Under the pieces are notes generated by a model. That model was not told the origin of the DNA, searched no databases, and saw only the letters and a program-made list of their open reading frames with translations. Positions 42,019-53,129 of a stretch of DNA of 64,000 bases are shown here, in pieces. The first letter of the stretch is position 1. Every line of letters starts with the position of its first letter. This DNA comes from Symbiodinium natans. Lineage: Eukaryota > Sar > Dinophyceae > Suessiales > Symbiodiniaceae. The stretch covers positions 310,001 through 374,000 of the forward strand of contig CAJNDS010002273.1 in the NCBI GenBank assembly GCA_905221605.1, in the 5' to 3' direction. The position numbers and the translations under genes were made by a program.

Positions 42019-42309
42019 GAGTCGGTGATTTCAAAACTGATTTTGGCATCTTCGGTCTTCTCCGGTCCCCCGTCATGGGCACGGCTTTGCCTCCCGGAAC
42101 ACAGGTGCTTGTAACATCTGTCCGGTCTAAGCCACTTATGGGCTTTCTGAAAGCTGTAGGTGAGACGTGAAGGGAAGGTCCCCAAAGAAATAAGGCAACC
42201 AAGGTGTCATGGATTCAGACATGCTCCAGAGGACGCCAATCCTTCAGCGGCCTTTCGGCCCGCCCAAACTTCGAAGCCTGAACCATACAAAGCCATTAAC
42301 AAGCAAGCT

Positions 42310-42366
42310 TCCCTAAACCCTAAACCCTAAACCCTAAACCCTAAACCCTAAACCCTAAACCCTAAA
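42310..42366 (-). repeat. interstitial telomere-like tract flanked by a direct repeat
   Basis: About eight CCCTAAA units bounded on both sides by ACAAGCAAGCTT (42,299 and 42,366). Confidence 0.95.
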
Positions 42367-42707
42367 ACAAGCAAGCTTGTGGACCTTCAACAGCTGCCAA
42401 CGTTTGGGCTTGCTGCGGCCACTTCACTACACGCCGTTGTCAACGACCTCAGCTCTTGGGCCGCTCTACCCGATCACGAGAAGTCGCTGCTCTAAGCCCT
42501 GGTTAAACCCTAAACCCTAAACCCTAAACCCCAAACCCTAAATCCTACACCAACTCAGGGGAGGAGGGCTGATCATGCCTGATTGTTGCAAGCGCAGACA
42601 GTGGCGTAGGGGCCAGGCGAGCCAGGCGAGGAGTCGTCGCAGCCGATATCCATTCATCCAAAGGAGGTCCCCCTGAGCGGCACAATGCACAAAGAGCAGC
42701 TTCAGTA

Positions 42708-42758
42708 GGGTTTAGGGTTTCGGGTTTGGGGTTTCGGGTTTAGGGTTTAGGGTTTAGG
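42708..42758 (+). repeat. interstitial telomere-like tract
   Basis: Seven units with TTTCGGG variants. A shorter CCCTAAA tract lies at 42,505-42,545. Confidence 0.9.
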
Positions 42759-43175
42759 GATGCTCACAAGTGGACGGTGCTCCTTCGGTTTGTTCAACCC
42801 AGGCCAGCCCAGCACTCAAGATTCAGAGGATCGCACTGCGTAGCTGGAGGCGGCTGTCTTGTTCGACCCCTGACGGAGAACTTCGTGGGATGGCAACTAG
42901 TAATGTGCCGCTGACTGATGAGCTATCACTCACAAGAAGCCTCTGCTTCTCACTGTTCATCATATGGAGGCAAAGGCTGCTTAGAAATCGCTCACATCTG
43001 GAGATATCAAGAGCATGCAGCGCTCCACTTTCCTGTCGCACCTCAAGCGAGCCCAATTGTGAGACGTTGGAGGTAATGCAGCTTTCTTAGCAGATGCAGG
43101 TGTTGGAGCACAGTCAGCCCTCCTTCAAGTTGCTTTGTGATCAGCTTGCATTTCAGCAAGGCTCCCTGCAGATAC

Positions 43176-43303
43176 CCGACTTATGAACCACCCGTTGTAC
43201 GAGTTGCAAGCCCTGCCAAAGAGAAACAACCTGGCAATGGATTCTAGTACCAGGTTGAGCTTCGGATTCCCAAGAGATGAAAGCCAGCCCGGGAACAACT
43301 TGC
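43176..43303 (-). CDS. putative exon, unrecognised
   Basis: 128 nt, acceptor TATAG|GC and GT donor. It reads KLFPGWLSSLGNPKLNLVLE then SIARLFLFGRACNSYNGWFI. Clear coding composition; the family is not recognised. Confidence 0.65.
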
Positions 43304-43585
43304 CTATACATTAAGTTCAGGAGAGGGAGCATGCACACAAAATAGGATGAAACCCTACTTGGACGGCCACCAGGCGCCGCTTTCAGTCTTACACCGTGCT
43401 TCCTCCTGCCATACGTATTCGCATTTACTTGACGAATCGATGCACTAAGCGCTAGCATCCTGAAGCATGGATTGTCTGGCATCTACGTCAGGGTCAAGCC
43501 TGCGTTCGCTGCTACTTATGGCACCCCGCCAGGCAGGCGGATGTCCGCCAATCGGATGTTCAATTCTGGTTTTTTGCTAATGTTT

Positions 43586-43774
43586 TCATGCATCGTTGGG
43601 CACCTGCTCCAGCCACCTGTCGCAGCAGCCTACCTTCAAGCGGATCTTGAAACTAGATTCCGACCAGAAAATGCAGAGTCCTCGGTTTAAAGCAGCCATA
43701 TATGTGCAGCAGGCTATTGCTACAGCGGCACCTATCAACTCAAAGACGAACTTCCTAACATCCACTATGTTCAT
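43586..43774 (-). CDS. putative hydrophobic exon
   Basis: It reads MNIVDVRKFVFELIGAAVAI then ACCTYMAALNRGL, a possible transmembrane segment. Boundaries unresolved. Confidence 0.35.
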   Translation of the reverse strand: MNIVDVRKFVFELIGAAVAIACCTYMAALNRGLCIFWSESSFKIRLKVGCCDRWLEQVPNDA

Positions 43775-43929
43775 TATATAACAAGAGAAACTTCCTTCTC
43801 ATACCCACTCAAACCCGGCAAACCCGGCCCTTCCGGCCCAACAGTGCGATCCCATAGAATGACATGCGCTCCCGACATCTTATTGAGATGCAGAGGGCTT
43901 CTCTGGGGGGGAAGTGCGAAATCAGGGAC

Positions 43930-44095
43930 ATGAGGATGGAACCACGTCACTCCGCATGATCTGGTCCTCGATGCCCGGTGTATACTTTGCACACCGGGCA
44001 TCGAGCGACATCTTGTGGCGGAGGCAGAGGAGAGTACTCGGTACTCCTGGAAGCAGGTTCCCGTTGAGAAGACAAGTGGTCATGAACTGCCCCCT
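43930..44095 (-). CDS. putative exon, unrecognised
   Basis: It reads GNLLPGVPSTLLCLRHKMSL then DARCAKYTPGIEDQIMRSDV. Part of it forms the stem-loop at 43,970-44,004. Confidence 0.45.
43970..44004. other. perfect inverted repeat (stem-loop)
   Basis: CGATGCCCGGTGT, a 9-nt loop, then ACACCGGGCATCG: 13 bp perfect stem. It may simply reflect coding sequence or an insertion scar. Confidence 0.85.
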
Positions 44096-44163
44096 AAACC
44101 CTGTCACCTCAAACCCTCAACCCCAAACCCTAAACCAAACCCTAAACCCTAAACCCTAAACCC
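44093..44163 (-). repeat. telomere-like tract, degenerate
   Basis: About nine CCCTAAA-type units. Confidence 0.9.
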
Positions 44164-44299
44164 TCCTCAGACACGACGAATCGAGCCTGTCAAAGCTCAG
44201 ATGGCCATCGCAGCCTTAAGCTGAGGGCTCATCTGCCAAAAGCACGGGCACAGCTTTCTCCACACTGCCGCCCACGGCATCCAGGACCTGTCCTCAGTC

Positions 44300-44349
44300 T
44301 GGGGTTTAGGGTTTAGGGTTTAGGGTTTAGGGTTTAGGGTTTAGGGTTT
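44300..44349 (+). repeat. interstitial telomere-like tract
   Basis: Seven TTTAGGG units. Confidence 0.95.
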
Positions 44350-44732
44350 AGCTACTCGGGGACTCTGGGTCTTGTTTTGTTGTTGGACTTCTGTCAGACT
44401 TGCAAGAGCCGGTGATTGTGCTGCACCCCTGCAAAGCCACGGCATCATCATGCCTAGTGACTTCAGCTCAGCTCTCTGCGACCGAGATTTTGCTCGGAAT
44501 GGAGCCAGAAACGTTTGCCACGACCGAAACACAAAAATCCTTGATCTTCTTGTATAATCTTTACAGTCTGCTAGAATATCGTGTTCTTGTTTCTTTGCAT
44601 TATTTTTCTGTCATAATGTTTCTGAACTCTACTGCATTATTCTACCTCTCTGGCAGACAGCCGGGCCGCGGATCCGCGCTTCTTCAAAGCCCATGGCCTG
44701 GAATGGAAAGGCTTTGGGCTCTTTTAGCTCTA

Positions 44733-44797
44733 GTTTAGGGTTTAGGGTTTAGGGTTTAGGGTTTAGGGTTTAGGGTTTAGGGTTTAGGGTTTAGGGT
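44733..44797 (+). repeat. interstitial telomere-like tract
   Basis: Nine TTTAGGG units. Confidence 0.95.
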
Positions 44798-44938
44798 CTA
44801 GAGGTGCTACACCTCTTACGCAATAAGGTGCAACGAGGCGCAGGATGCACAAGATGCCACTTGAAAAGAGAGAGTCTGTGCTGGAACTCAGCGGGTCCTT
44901 GAGTGCTTCGATCTTCTGGCCCTCCTCTGGCTCCTCTG

Positions 44939-45010
44939 GGTTTAGGATTTAGGGTTTAGGGTTTAGGGTTTAGGGTTTAGGGTTTAGGGTTTAGGGTTTA
45001 GGGTTTAGGG
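44939..45010 (+). repeat. interstitial telomere-like tract
   Basis: Ten units, one TTTAGGA. Confidence 0.95.
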
Positions 45011-45166
45011 TCCTCTGCCGCCACCGGTCCTGGGCCACCTTAGAGGAGCACGTCTTTGGGCTTACGCACGCGGTGATGAGAAAGGGGCCACCGCATCAGT
45101 CACGTGGGTATTGCATTTCCAGACGTTAGCGCAACTGCATGTCTGGATTCTGCGCCGAGCTGTGTT

Positions 45167-45231
45167 AGAGACTGCCTTGTTAAGAAAAGTGGCGGAAGAC
45201 GAGGTGAAGGGCGATTGGCTTGGATTTCAGG
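45167..45231 (+). CDS. putative plus-strand exon
   Basis: After GTTAG the plus strand reads TALLRKVAEDEVKGDWLGFQ up to GC/GT donors. It would be one of very few plus-strand exons. Confidence 0.35.
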
Positions 45232-45464
45232 GCGTGTAGGCAAGGTTGGGCAGGCTGCGCACGCTCGCAACCCGATAGCGAGCCGTGATTGTTGAGAAAC
45301 AAAGCGAGGCTGAGAGAAAGGTTGCTATTTGCTCTGACGGTCCGATAGCGAGATGAAAAGATCAAGAATACCAGGGCGCCATAGCAAACTCGACTTCTTC
45401 TGACTTCTCCAATGACTTCTCCAATGCTGTCATTGCACATGAGGCAACTCTTGCCGCAAACCCC

Positions 45465-45650
45465 CAAACCCAACGCCCTAAACTGCTTAAACCTAAACCC
45501 TAAAACCTGGCCCTAAACCCTAAACCCTGAGCAACCCTGAACCATTGCACGTCAGGAAACTCTTACCCTAAACCCTAAACCCTAAACCCTAAACCCTAAA
45601 CCCTAACCCTAAACCCCAAACCCTAAACCCTAAGCCCCAAAACAAAACCC
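45465..45650 (-). repeat. two adjacent telomere-like tracts, degenerate
   Basis: CCCTAAA units at 45,465-45,535 and 45,564-45,650, separated by unique sequence. Confidence 0.9.
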
Positions 45651-45774
45651 TCCGAGGGCTTTTCGAGGGAGGCACTCCGTGGCTTTGCAGCCTGGCAGCT
45701 GTCAGCGCTCCAGGGATCGGCCATCTCAGTCTTCCGACTTGACCTCATTCTACGTGCCATAATTTACAAAAACA

Positions 45775-46000
45775 AATACATATATATATATATGTTTTTT
45801 TTATTTGTATTTATTTATTTATCTATTTACTTATTTATATTTATATATCTATGTATGTATGTATATCTATATCTATACATATACATATATATATATATTG
45901 CTATACTATTACCTTTTGATTCCTATACTAATTATATTGTTCTATCATTATGTTAGTATACTATTGTATTTCTATACTCCTATCTTAGTATACGACTATT
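45775..46000. repeat. AT-rich microsatellite region
   Basis: TATATA, TATTTA and TATCTA tracts. The predicted frame here is low-complexity Tyr/Ile/Leu. Confidence 0.95.
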
Positions 46001-46110
46001 TTATACTAAATGGACTGGCCTCTGGGCGCCTCTGTCGCACTTTCTCGGGCCCTTGCTTCTTCTCCTTCTTGTCCTTCTTCCGCTTCTTGTCTTTCACCCC
46101 CTGCCAATGC

Positions 46111-46233
46111 TAGGGGATAGGATTAGGGGGACCCTTGGGGATATAGACCCTCTGAATAAGGTCCCTGTTTAAGAGAGCCAGAAGAGGGTTGAGAAGGGGT
46201 TCCCTTTTAAGGGTCCCCCTTATCCTACCTAGG
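46111..46233. mobile_element. MITE-like element, family B, copy 2
   Basis: About 95% identical by eye to 28,012-28,137 over its full length, with the same inverted termini. Confidence 0.85.
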
Positions 46234-46303
46234 AAATGCAGGCTAGGCCAGGGACAGTGTCTCCACAACGCTGGTTCTCAGACGGCAGTCGACAGGAACC
46301 CAC

Positions 46304-46353
46304 CTCGGCTGTGGGGAATGGGAGCTGCAGCTCACCCACATCCGCGCCGCCGC
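46304..46353 (-). CDS. putative exon, unrecognised
   Basis: 50 nt, acceptor GATGCAG|GC and donor GCCGAG|GTGGGT. It reads GGADVGELQLPFPTAE. From 46.36 to 47.97 kb only telomere-like tracts (47,370-47,420; 47,548-47,598) and ambiguous frames (47,752-47,943 on plus, 47,600-47,800 on minus) are visible. Confidence 0.45.
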
Positions 46354-47974
46354 CTGCATCGGAAAAGAAAACCCCCTCATGATCCCTTGATTCTGCAGAG
46401 CTCACAAACAAAGTGCTTGGAAGGTTTGGGGTCTTGCTTCAGATTTCAGCTGTGACCAACTCAAGTCCGAGAGCCCCTCGGCACCGTTCCGTCTGGTCAA
46501 GCAGGACTGTCGCAGACCAGCAGGTGCGGTGGGGGTTTCCGAAAATAGGGGTACCCGTTTTTGGGGGTGCCTTTAAGAGGGCTATGTAAGGAGCGGACAT
46601 CACTTTTCATCTACGGCTGTCGCCGTCGAGGCCATGCAGGCGCGATTGCGCAACGCAAAGCAAAGCACTTGTTGCTCGCAAGCCTATTGCCATTAACTCG
46701 AATCCGCAGACCAAGCTCCAATTGAACGTGACACAAGCCAGCTTCGATCAATAAAGCTCGTGGGTAATCACACAGTCTCGACCAACATCAGAAGTAGAAG
46801 CGCATAGTTCTTGCAGGTCTGCTCTCTCCATGACCCACGGGGCTAGTTATGGGCCGTGGGGCATGAGTGGGATACACATGCTGGTTGCAGCAAGGTTCCG
46901 GGGAGGCTTCGCACCTCACAATTTGCTGCAGCTTCCATGAAGCTATCTCACAGCACACGATGCTCTGAAAAAAGTCAGGTCAGATGCCCTGGAACCTGGG
47001 TTGCGCGATACAGCCTTTAGAGTTCAAGGCTGTGCCTACTGCCCATCTGACACTCGGTTTCGAGCCCGTCAAGGCTGTGGGGGTGAGAGCCTGAGCATGA
47101 TTTTTCACGCCTGTGATGGCTCTCTGCTATCCTGCACGACTTTTTAGCTTGCCTGACTTCTGCCCTCACTCCATGCTGATGCCGATCAAACAGAGAAAAG
47201 CTCACTGTCGCCATCTCCGGAAACAGCCGGCTTGCCCATCTTGGAAGTCACAGGCATGGCCTGCAACTCAGGGGCTCACATGGTTCGTGACTCCACGGTG
47301 CGTGTGGCGCATGCAGCAGAACATGCAAAACTGAGAGTTCATGAGGATTAAGTGTTATCTCTCAGGCGCCCTAAACCCTAAACCCTAAACCCTAAACCCT
47401 GGACCCTAAACCCTAAACCGTTCATGTGGTGAGGTTGTAGCACGAGAAGCGCTTTTCGTCACATCATTTCGCATCTACGCATATGCAATGTCCACAGCAT
47501 GGCTAGGCCGACTTTCCGAACTTCCTTCTCAGCCCCTACGGCGCAAGGGGTTTAGGGTTTAGGGTTTAGAGTTTAGGGTTTAGGGCTAGGGTTTAGGGAA
47601 GGTCCTGCACGATGTGGCTTTGCGTCAAATGCCGCCAAGCCGGCGTCGTGCTGGGGGGCGCACCACCTGCGTGAAAGGTTGCTCCACCTACTTTGCCCCC
47701 TGAGACGGAGGCTCCGAAATCTCTCGGATCTAATATCCCAAAGAGGTTCTGATGCCAGGCCCCTTCGACCCCTTCAACAGTATGCTGGAAAACCCTTCTG
47801 CAACATGGTTTGAAGGCTTCCTGGACAGGGGCAGCTCGCAACTGGCATTTCAGTACTGCCTCCAAGGAGGAAGTGGTCAATGGCCCGATCTAAGCACTGC
47901 CCTTGGCTCTGGAAAGCAGCTCTTTGACACCGCAAGAAGCTAGTGAGGCGACAAGAATATACTAGACCACACAC

Positions 47975-48071
47975 TGGCAGGCACATAGCAGTCCGTGTCG
48001 TGACTCTGCTTGGTGGCCAAAAGTCGTTGCTCCACGTATTGTTCGATTGCTGCAGCCAGCATGTCCTCTTC
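47975..48071 (-). CDS. putative exon, helical
   Basis: 97 nt, acceptor GGCCAG|GAA and GT donor. It reads EEDMLAAAIEQYVEQRLLAT then KQSHDTDCYVPA. Confidence 0.6.
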
Positions 48072-48439
48072 CTGGCCGCAAGAGTTGCAGTAGCCGCATA
48101 AGAGGCATCAGCATATGAAAGAAAGACCTATAGTCACCAGTCCATGGCATCTGCAAACAGAATTTCGCATCCAACACGCGCAACATGCAGTGCGCGCCAT
48201 GTTTTTTGCTGGCTCTACAACGAATCAGCTGTTAGCTTCGGCTCCATATGAACAAAAAGGGAGAAGTCGAGGCTGTGGAAGGAGCACAGACGACGATTGA
48301 ATGGACGTATCGTAAGTGACAGGAATGCCGCAAGCACCAGCCAAAGAGTAGTACCTGAGTAAAGGCATGCTTAGCAGTTGGCGTTGTCTTGGGAAGATTC
48401 CCAGCCTGCCCCGGGAGGCTCATCCCGAACTCACTTAGC

Positions 48440-48570
48440 CGAGGCTTGTCCTCAGCTATTTGAGGACAAGGACTTTGCAGCTTGGGTTTCGCGAACTTGT
48501 GGCGCTTTCGTGACTTTGGTGCATCAAAGGGGAGGGGAATTCCGGCACCCCTACCTCGATCACACATCAA
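48440..48570 (+). CDS. putative plus-strand exon
   Basis: It reads AEACPQLFEDKDFAAWVSRT then CGAFVTLVHQRGGEFR. Protein-like, but opposite to the neighbouring exons. Confidence 0.35.
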
Positions 48571-48728
48571 GCAGTGGCGCGAACATGACAGCGACATCAC
48601 CTTGCATGCTCAGTCAGGGGCCAGGAAGGCATCGACGGCCCCGCAGACGAGGGCATCAGCTGCGGCCGCGTGCTGCAGGGAATCCTTCCACATCGCAAGG
48701 TGCGGAAACCGTTGAACGTGCAAGGACT

Positions 48729-48823
48729 CTAGAGATCCGATCTCAATGCTCCTTTCGGCAACATGTCAAGCTTCAAGGCTTGCTTATACCCCGACATGCC
48801 TTTCGATTCAGCCTCTGCGAAAT
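48729..48823 (-). CDS. putative C-terminal exon with stop
   Basis: Acceptor GGGCAG|AT, ends TAG. It reads FAEAESKGMSGYKQALKLDM then LPKGALRSDL. Confidence 0.5.
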
Positions 48824-49917
48824 CTGCCCAGAATGCGGTCAACACAAAGCAGCGGCGGGAGGGTCCCACATGAAGCGGGCAGCTTGTTCCAGCACAGCCG
48901 GCGGCCTTAAGCAGTTGGGAGAAGCAGGACCCTGGGTTTTCAACTGACACCCTGCAGCACGGACAAGTACGACAATCTAAAAAGGAAGCATCTTGAGCTG
49001 GTCCTGCAAATCCTATAAAAACCTCCGCCCAGGCGCCGGTCGGTGTTGTGGCCGCCCGTGAAGAGTACGAACTGGCTCTCGCCACCCCAGGCCTACCGAG
49101 GGTTCCAGTGAGCCCTGGATTTTGCCAATGCAATCTCAAGGAGTCCTCGAATAGTAGAGCATTATACTGTGCCGTGCTCTTGACTGAGCTGTGGAATAGC
49201 CGTTGCTGTTGGAACCCAGATGTTGAATCGCCATGATGACTTCGGCCCTGGGTGCCTGGTGAAGGGATCGAACCTGCTGTGGCCGCACCACGCGGTCGCT
49301 GTCGCCCGCGATGAAGAATGCGGGACCTTCCGTCACGACGGCTCTACTTCCGGCAGTTGGGCTATAAATGGCTATAAGTTTCGTTGGTTCGCAAATGATA
49401 GGAGGAAGCCAATGAGAATTGCGAAGCTTGAGGCTCAGCTGTATAGGAACAGGAACTTATGGAGTAGCACGGTACACAGAAGGCTGTCTTGTCATGTGCC
49501 TCTGGTGCATCCTCTGCGTCCACTGCAAGGAATAGCACTCCCAGATCGTTATAGTAACTACCCTTGCAGTGCCTTACAGAAGCTTTCCTCAGTTGCAGGA
49601 AACTTGCATGAAAATCTTCGGGCTTGCCATGCCTCAGTTCCCACTGCGACCTCTTCTATTTCTTTCTAACTCGAGTTCCCAGGGGCAGTGGCACTGTGGC
49701 GCCACCTCTATAGGCTGCATGCGACGCGGGTCAAGGCCCACCTGGGTGCGTGCTCTGGCGACACTTCCCATGCACATGCACAGGCGTAAGCAAACAAACA
49801 GCGAACGAGAGACAGGGAGATGGAGTACAGCCTGAGCGAGTTCGAGAGAGCCTTATCGAATGATGGTGCTAGCGAGGTGAAGATTTGTCACCCGGCAGAC
49901 CAGTTGAGTAGCTGCAC

Positions 49918-50056
49918 TGCACAACAAAGGGCAAGCTGAGCATGATTTTGCTTGGCAGAAATCACTTTGGCCAAAGTGGCGCGCTCCTCCACCGCCTGAC
50001 TGACCCGTGCCAGGAAGAAGTCCACCAGCGTGCCGGGGACCCACTGCAATGCAGAC
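49918..50056 (-). CDS. putative exon, helical
   Basis: 139 nt, acceptor GCCAG|G and GT donor. It reads SALQWVPGTLVDFFLARVSQ then AVEERATLAKVISAKQNHAQ. Strong coding composition. A weaker minus frame lies at 49,210-49,330 (DSDRVVRPQQVRSLHQA). Confidence 0.65.
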
Positions 50057-50403
50057 CTGGCTTTATTATGATATTCTGATCTTCTACTAACATTACCTGA
50101 TCATGTCACACAACTTTTTCGTTCTCATATATTGTTATAGATTGTTTTATCTTGTTACATCTTGCTATATCTTCCTAATTTGCCATATTGTGCTGTTGAA
50201 TTGCTATATTGGTACATTGTCGTATTAGTATCGCGTTCTAGTGTTCTAGTGTTATGTTATGTTCCAATATTTTGTATTGTCGTATATCAGTGCGCCAGTG
50301 CGTTTTTCTCGGCACTTGGACAAGTCAAGGATCGAAGCTTCTCAGCACACTGAGTAGCACCAAAGCCCCCGTCAAGTCACCACCGCATAGGGCTCAGAGT
50401 CTG

Positions 50404-50450
50404 ATTTAGGGTTTAGGGTTTAGGGTTTAGGGTTTAGGGTTTAGGGTTTA
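50404..50450 (+). repeat. interstitial telomere-like tract
   Basis: Six and a half TTTAGGG units. Confidence 0.95.
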
Positions 50451-50571
50451 GAATGTGTTCGTTGATAGGCGCTCAGCTGCAGATCACAGCTATGTGTCGG
50501 GATGAACATCGCAAGGAAGGCAACAGAGGCAGCTCATAGATGGTACGTAAGCTGCCGCCAAGTACGTGCAT

Positions 50572-50772
50572 CTACGGCGTCATTGTGAGCTGTGGGCAGC
50601 GAGATGCTTTAGACCCCAGAAATCTCCAGAGCCCAAGAGGCGTCTCGTTGCAATAGTCGTGGACGACGCTTAGGAAGTCTGCAAAAGGGGAGTCCTCGCC
50701 GGAGAGATGGTTTTTGCACTGAACAAAACATGCCGGGCCCCAGGGGCTGGCAAGGTGAGACGAAGCAAACAC
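50572..50772 (-). CDS. putative exon, unrecognised
   Basis: It reads ASPWGPACFVQCKNHLSGED then SPFADFLSVVHDYCNETPLG and LWRFLGSKASRCPQL. Clear coding composition; exact ends and family not resolved. Confidence 0.6.
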   Translation of the reverse strand: MFASSHLASPWGPACFVQCKNHLSGEDSPFADFLSVVHDYCNETPLGLWRFLGSKASRCPQLTMTP

Positions 50773-50845
50773 CCTAAACCCTAAACCTATAAACCCTAAA
50801 GCCCAAACCCTAAACCCTAAACCCTAAACCCCAAACCCTAAGCCC
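50771..50845 (-). repeat. telomere-like tract, degenerate
   Basis: CCCTAAA units with CCTATAA and CCCAAAC variants. It directly adjoins the 50,572-50,772 exon. Confidence 0.9.
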
Positions 50846-50989
50846 CCATGTCCAGCACGCACGCGTCCACTCTGCGATCCCTTGCAGTGCGCAGGAGGGA
50901 AGCCACAGCCCCCATAGACTTTCCCCACCTTAGAGTGGCTGAACGAAGGCTTCAGCGCGCACTCGGACATGCCAGACGAGGCACACAGG

Positions 50990-51052
50990 GTTTAGGGTTT
51001 AGGGGTTTAGGGTCACAGATTCATCTAGGGTTTAGGGGTTTAGGGTCACAGA
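50990..51052 (+). repeat. telomere-like tract with 38-bp duplication
   Basis: TTTAGGGTCACAGATTCAT occurs twice (about 51,008 and 51,044). Confidence 0.9.
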
Positions 51053-51370
51053 TTCATAAGTTGGAGTCGTCACGTACGGAGTAGACTGACTCTCAGTATC
51101 TCTTCGTTGCGCTGCGGCGTCTCCTTCCTCGTCAGCCATCTTCAATTCCGCATCTACTTAAAGCCTAAGCCCTAAGTAAACTCTGGACCTTCAACCCAGA
51201 CTCTTCTCCATCAGAAACCCTAGAAATATGAGTGCTACTATTGTTCGGATTGTCATTATTATTGTTGCCATTACAATTATTAAATCTATCATTATCATTA
51301 TTATCATTATTAACCCCCCATTGTGGACCTGAAAGCCTACTTGGACGAGGCGCAACCCGATGCTGGAAAC

Positions 51371-51421
51371 CTGGCCCGTGCTGACGAGGTAGTCGATGAC
51401 GACACGGAGGTCATCCTCCTC
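51371..51421 (-). CDS. putative exon
   Basis: 51 nt, exactly 17 codons, acceptor CTACAG|GAG and donor GCCAG|GTTTCC. It reads EEDDLRVVIDYLVSTGQ. The plus strand is also open (DLKAYLDEAQPDAGNLARAD), so the strand is not certain. Confidence 0.45.
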
Positions 51422-51459
51422 CTGTAGACCCGGGGGATCCCCCACTAAACCTGATACTT

Positions 51460-51530
51460 TAGGGTTTAAAGGGTTTAGGGTTTAGGGTTTGGGGTTTGGG
51501 GTTTAGGGTTTTGGGTTTGGGGTTTAGGAA
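51460..51530 (+). repeat. interstitial telomere-like tract
   Basis: About ten units, many TTTGGGG. Confidence 0.9.
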
Positions 51531-51534
51531 TACA

Positions 51535-51806
51535 GGGGAACATAATTCCCCATCAGCCTGAGCTTCGGGGTCTTCCGCCCAATCTATATAGGCAGGGGCA
51601 GATTGGGCCGGGTTCTTGGGCGTGTCCTGGGGGGGGTTCCCGAAGCCATTTCCGGGTTGCGGAAATTTGCAGGCATCTGAGAATGGAGCTTGTCTGCTAG
51701 CTGCTGCTACTGCTGCCCCGAGCGAAAACGGATGAGAAACACCGACAAGTAAAAAAACAGTGCTTAGAACATCTCGAATAGCTTGCCTTGAAAAGTCGTT
51801 CGGATG
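51535..51806 (-). CDS. putative exon, secreted or membrane-anchored N-terminal part
   Basis: It reads MHPNDFSRQAIRDVLSTVFL then LVGVSHPFSLGAAVAAASRQ and a Pro/Asn-rich segment ending YIDWAEDPEAQADGEL. The hydrophobic stretch early after a Met could be a signal peptide. The frame runs into the telomere-like tract. Confidence 0.6.
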
Positions 51807-52189
51807 CATCTCAAGGCAAGGTCCGGATGACAGAAACACACCAATGCAAAACATTTAAGCAGTCTGCCGTTGGGGATATCACATGGGCTTCTAGATTGCA
51901 ATATTCGGAGATAGGGTATGGCACATGTACATGCTGCAAGTCACAGGCCCAGACGGCTGCGAACACTTAAGGCCGGTACGTGGTAGCCCAAGGTTACGTA
52001 CTCGCCGTCTGACTGCCCAGACCCCGCGAAGTCGAAAGCGAAGACAGTGAGCCCGTACCTTTGAGAACCGATGCAGCGACTACTAAGCAAGACTATCACA
52101 CAGGGGGTTTAGGGTTTAGGGTTTAGGGTTTATTGAGCTTATTAAGGGTTCAGGTCTGGGGAAGTTTCGAGGAGTTTCTGTTTTAGATT

Positions 52190-52890
52190 TTTGCCAAACT
52201 TCAGAGGCCCAAATTGGCTTCAGATGGCTTCAGAAGGCCAAAATTGGCTTCAGGCCCAAATTGCCAAAATTGGCTTCAGAAGGCCAAAAGGCCTAAACGT
52301 GGCCCCAGAAGGCCCAAATTGGCTTCACAAACCCAAAATTGGCTTCAGAAGGCCAAAAAAGGCTTCAGGCCAAAATTGGCCTCAGAAGGGTCAAATTGGC
52401 TTCGAGGCCAAAATTGGCTTGAGAAGGCCTAAAATTGGCTTCGGAAGGCCAAAATTGGCTTCAGAGTTGGCTTCAGAAGGCCGGAAGGCCAAAATTGGCC
52501 TCAGGAGGTTAACATTGGCTTGAGAAGGCCCAAAACTGGCTTCAGAAGGCCAAAATTCGCCTCTGAGGCCCAATTGACAAAATTTGCTTCAGAAGGCCAA
52601 AATTGGTTTCAGAAGGCCATAATTCTAAATTGACTTCAGAAGGCCTAAACGTGGCCTCAGAAGGCCCAAATTGGCTTCACAGCCAAAATTGGCTTGAGAA
52701 GGCCTAAACTTGGCTTCAGAAGGCCCAAATTGGCTTCAGAAGCACAAATTGGCTTCATGAGGCCCAAAATTGGCTTCAGAAAAAAGGCCAAATAGAGGCA
52801 CAAATTGGCTTCACATAGCTTCAGAAGGTAAAAATTGGTTTCAGGCACAAATTGGCTTCAGAAGGCCCAAAATTGGCTTCAGAAGGCGCA
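52190..52890 (+). repeat. 21-bp minisatellite
   Basis: About 30 degenerate copies of AAATTGGCTTCAGAAGGCCA. In frame it translates as LASEGQNWLQKA-like repeats on plus and LLKPILGL-like repeats on minus. Because the unit is a multiple of three, long open frames appear on both strands without coding meaning. Confidence 0.95.
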
Positions 52891-53129
52891 CCGGGTGGCT
52901 TTGAAAAGTGCTGAAATGTTCAATTTTCTTAAACCTCCTTGCAGTCTTCTTTGTTCGATGTACTTGAACCTCCTCGCCTACGAGGTCACAAAGGGACTGA
53001 CGACAACTCAACAAAAAGAAGCCGGCAACTTTGCACCGCACCAGGCTTCCAAGAAGAGGAAGGAATAAGTTCAAGTTTACACATTGGCTTGAGGGTTTAG
53101 GGTTTAGGGTCTAGGGTTTAGGGTTTAGG

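Noticed and set aside
49265-49300. Possible tRNA T-loop on minus (GGTTCGATCCC)
   Set aside because: No matching acceptor, D or anticodon arms around it.
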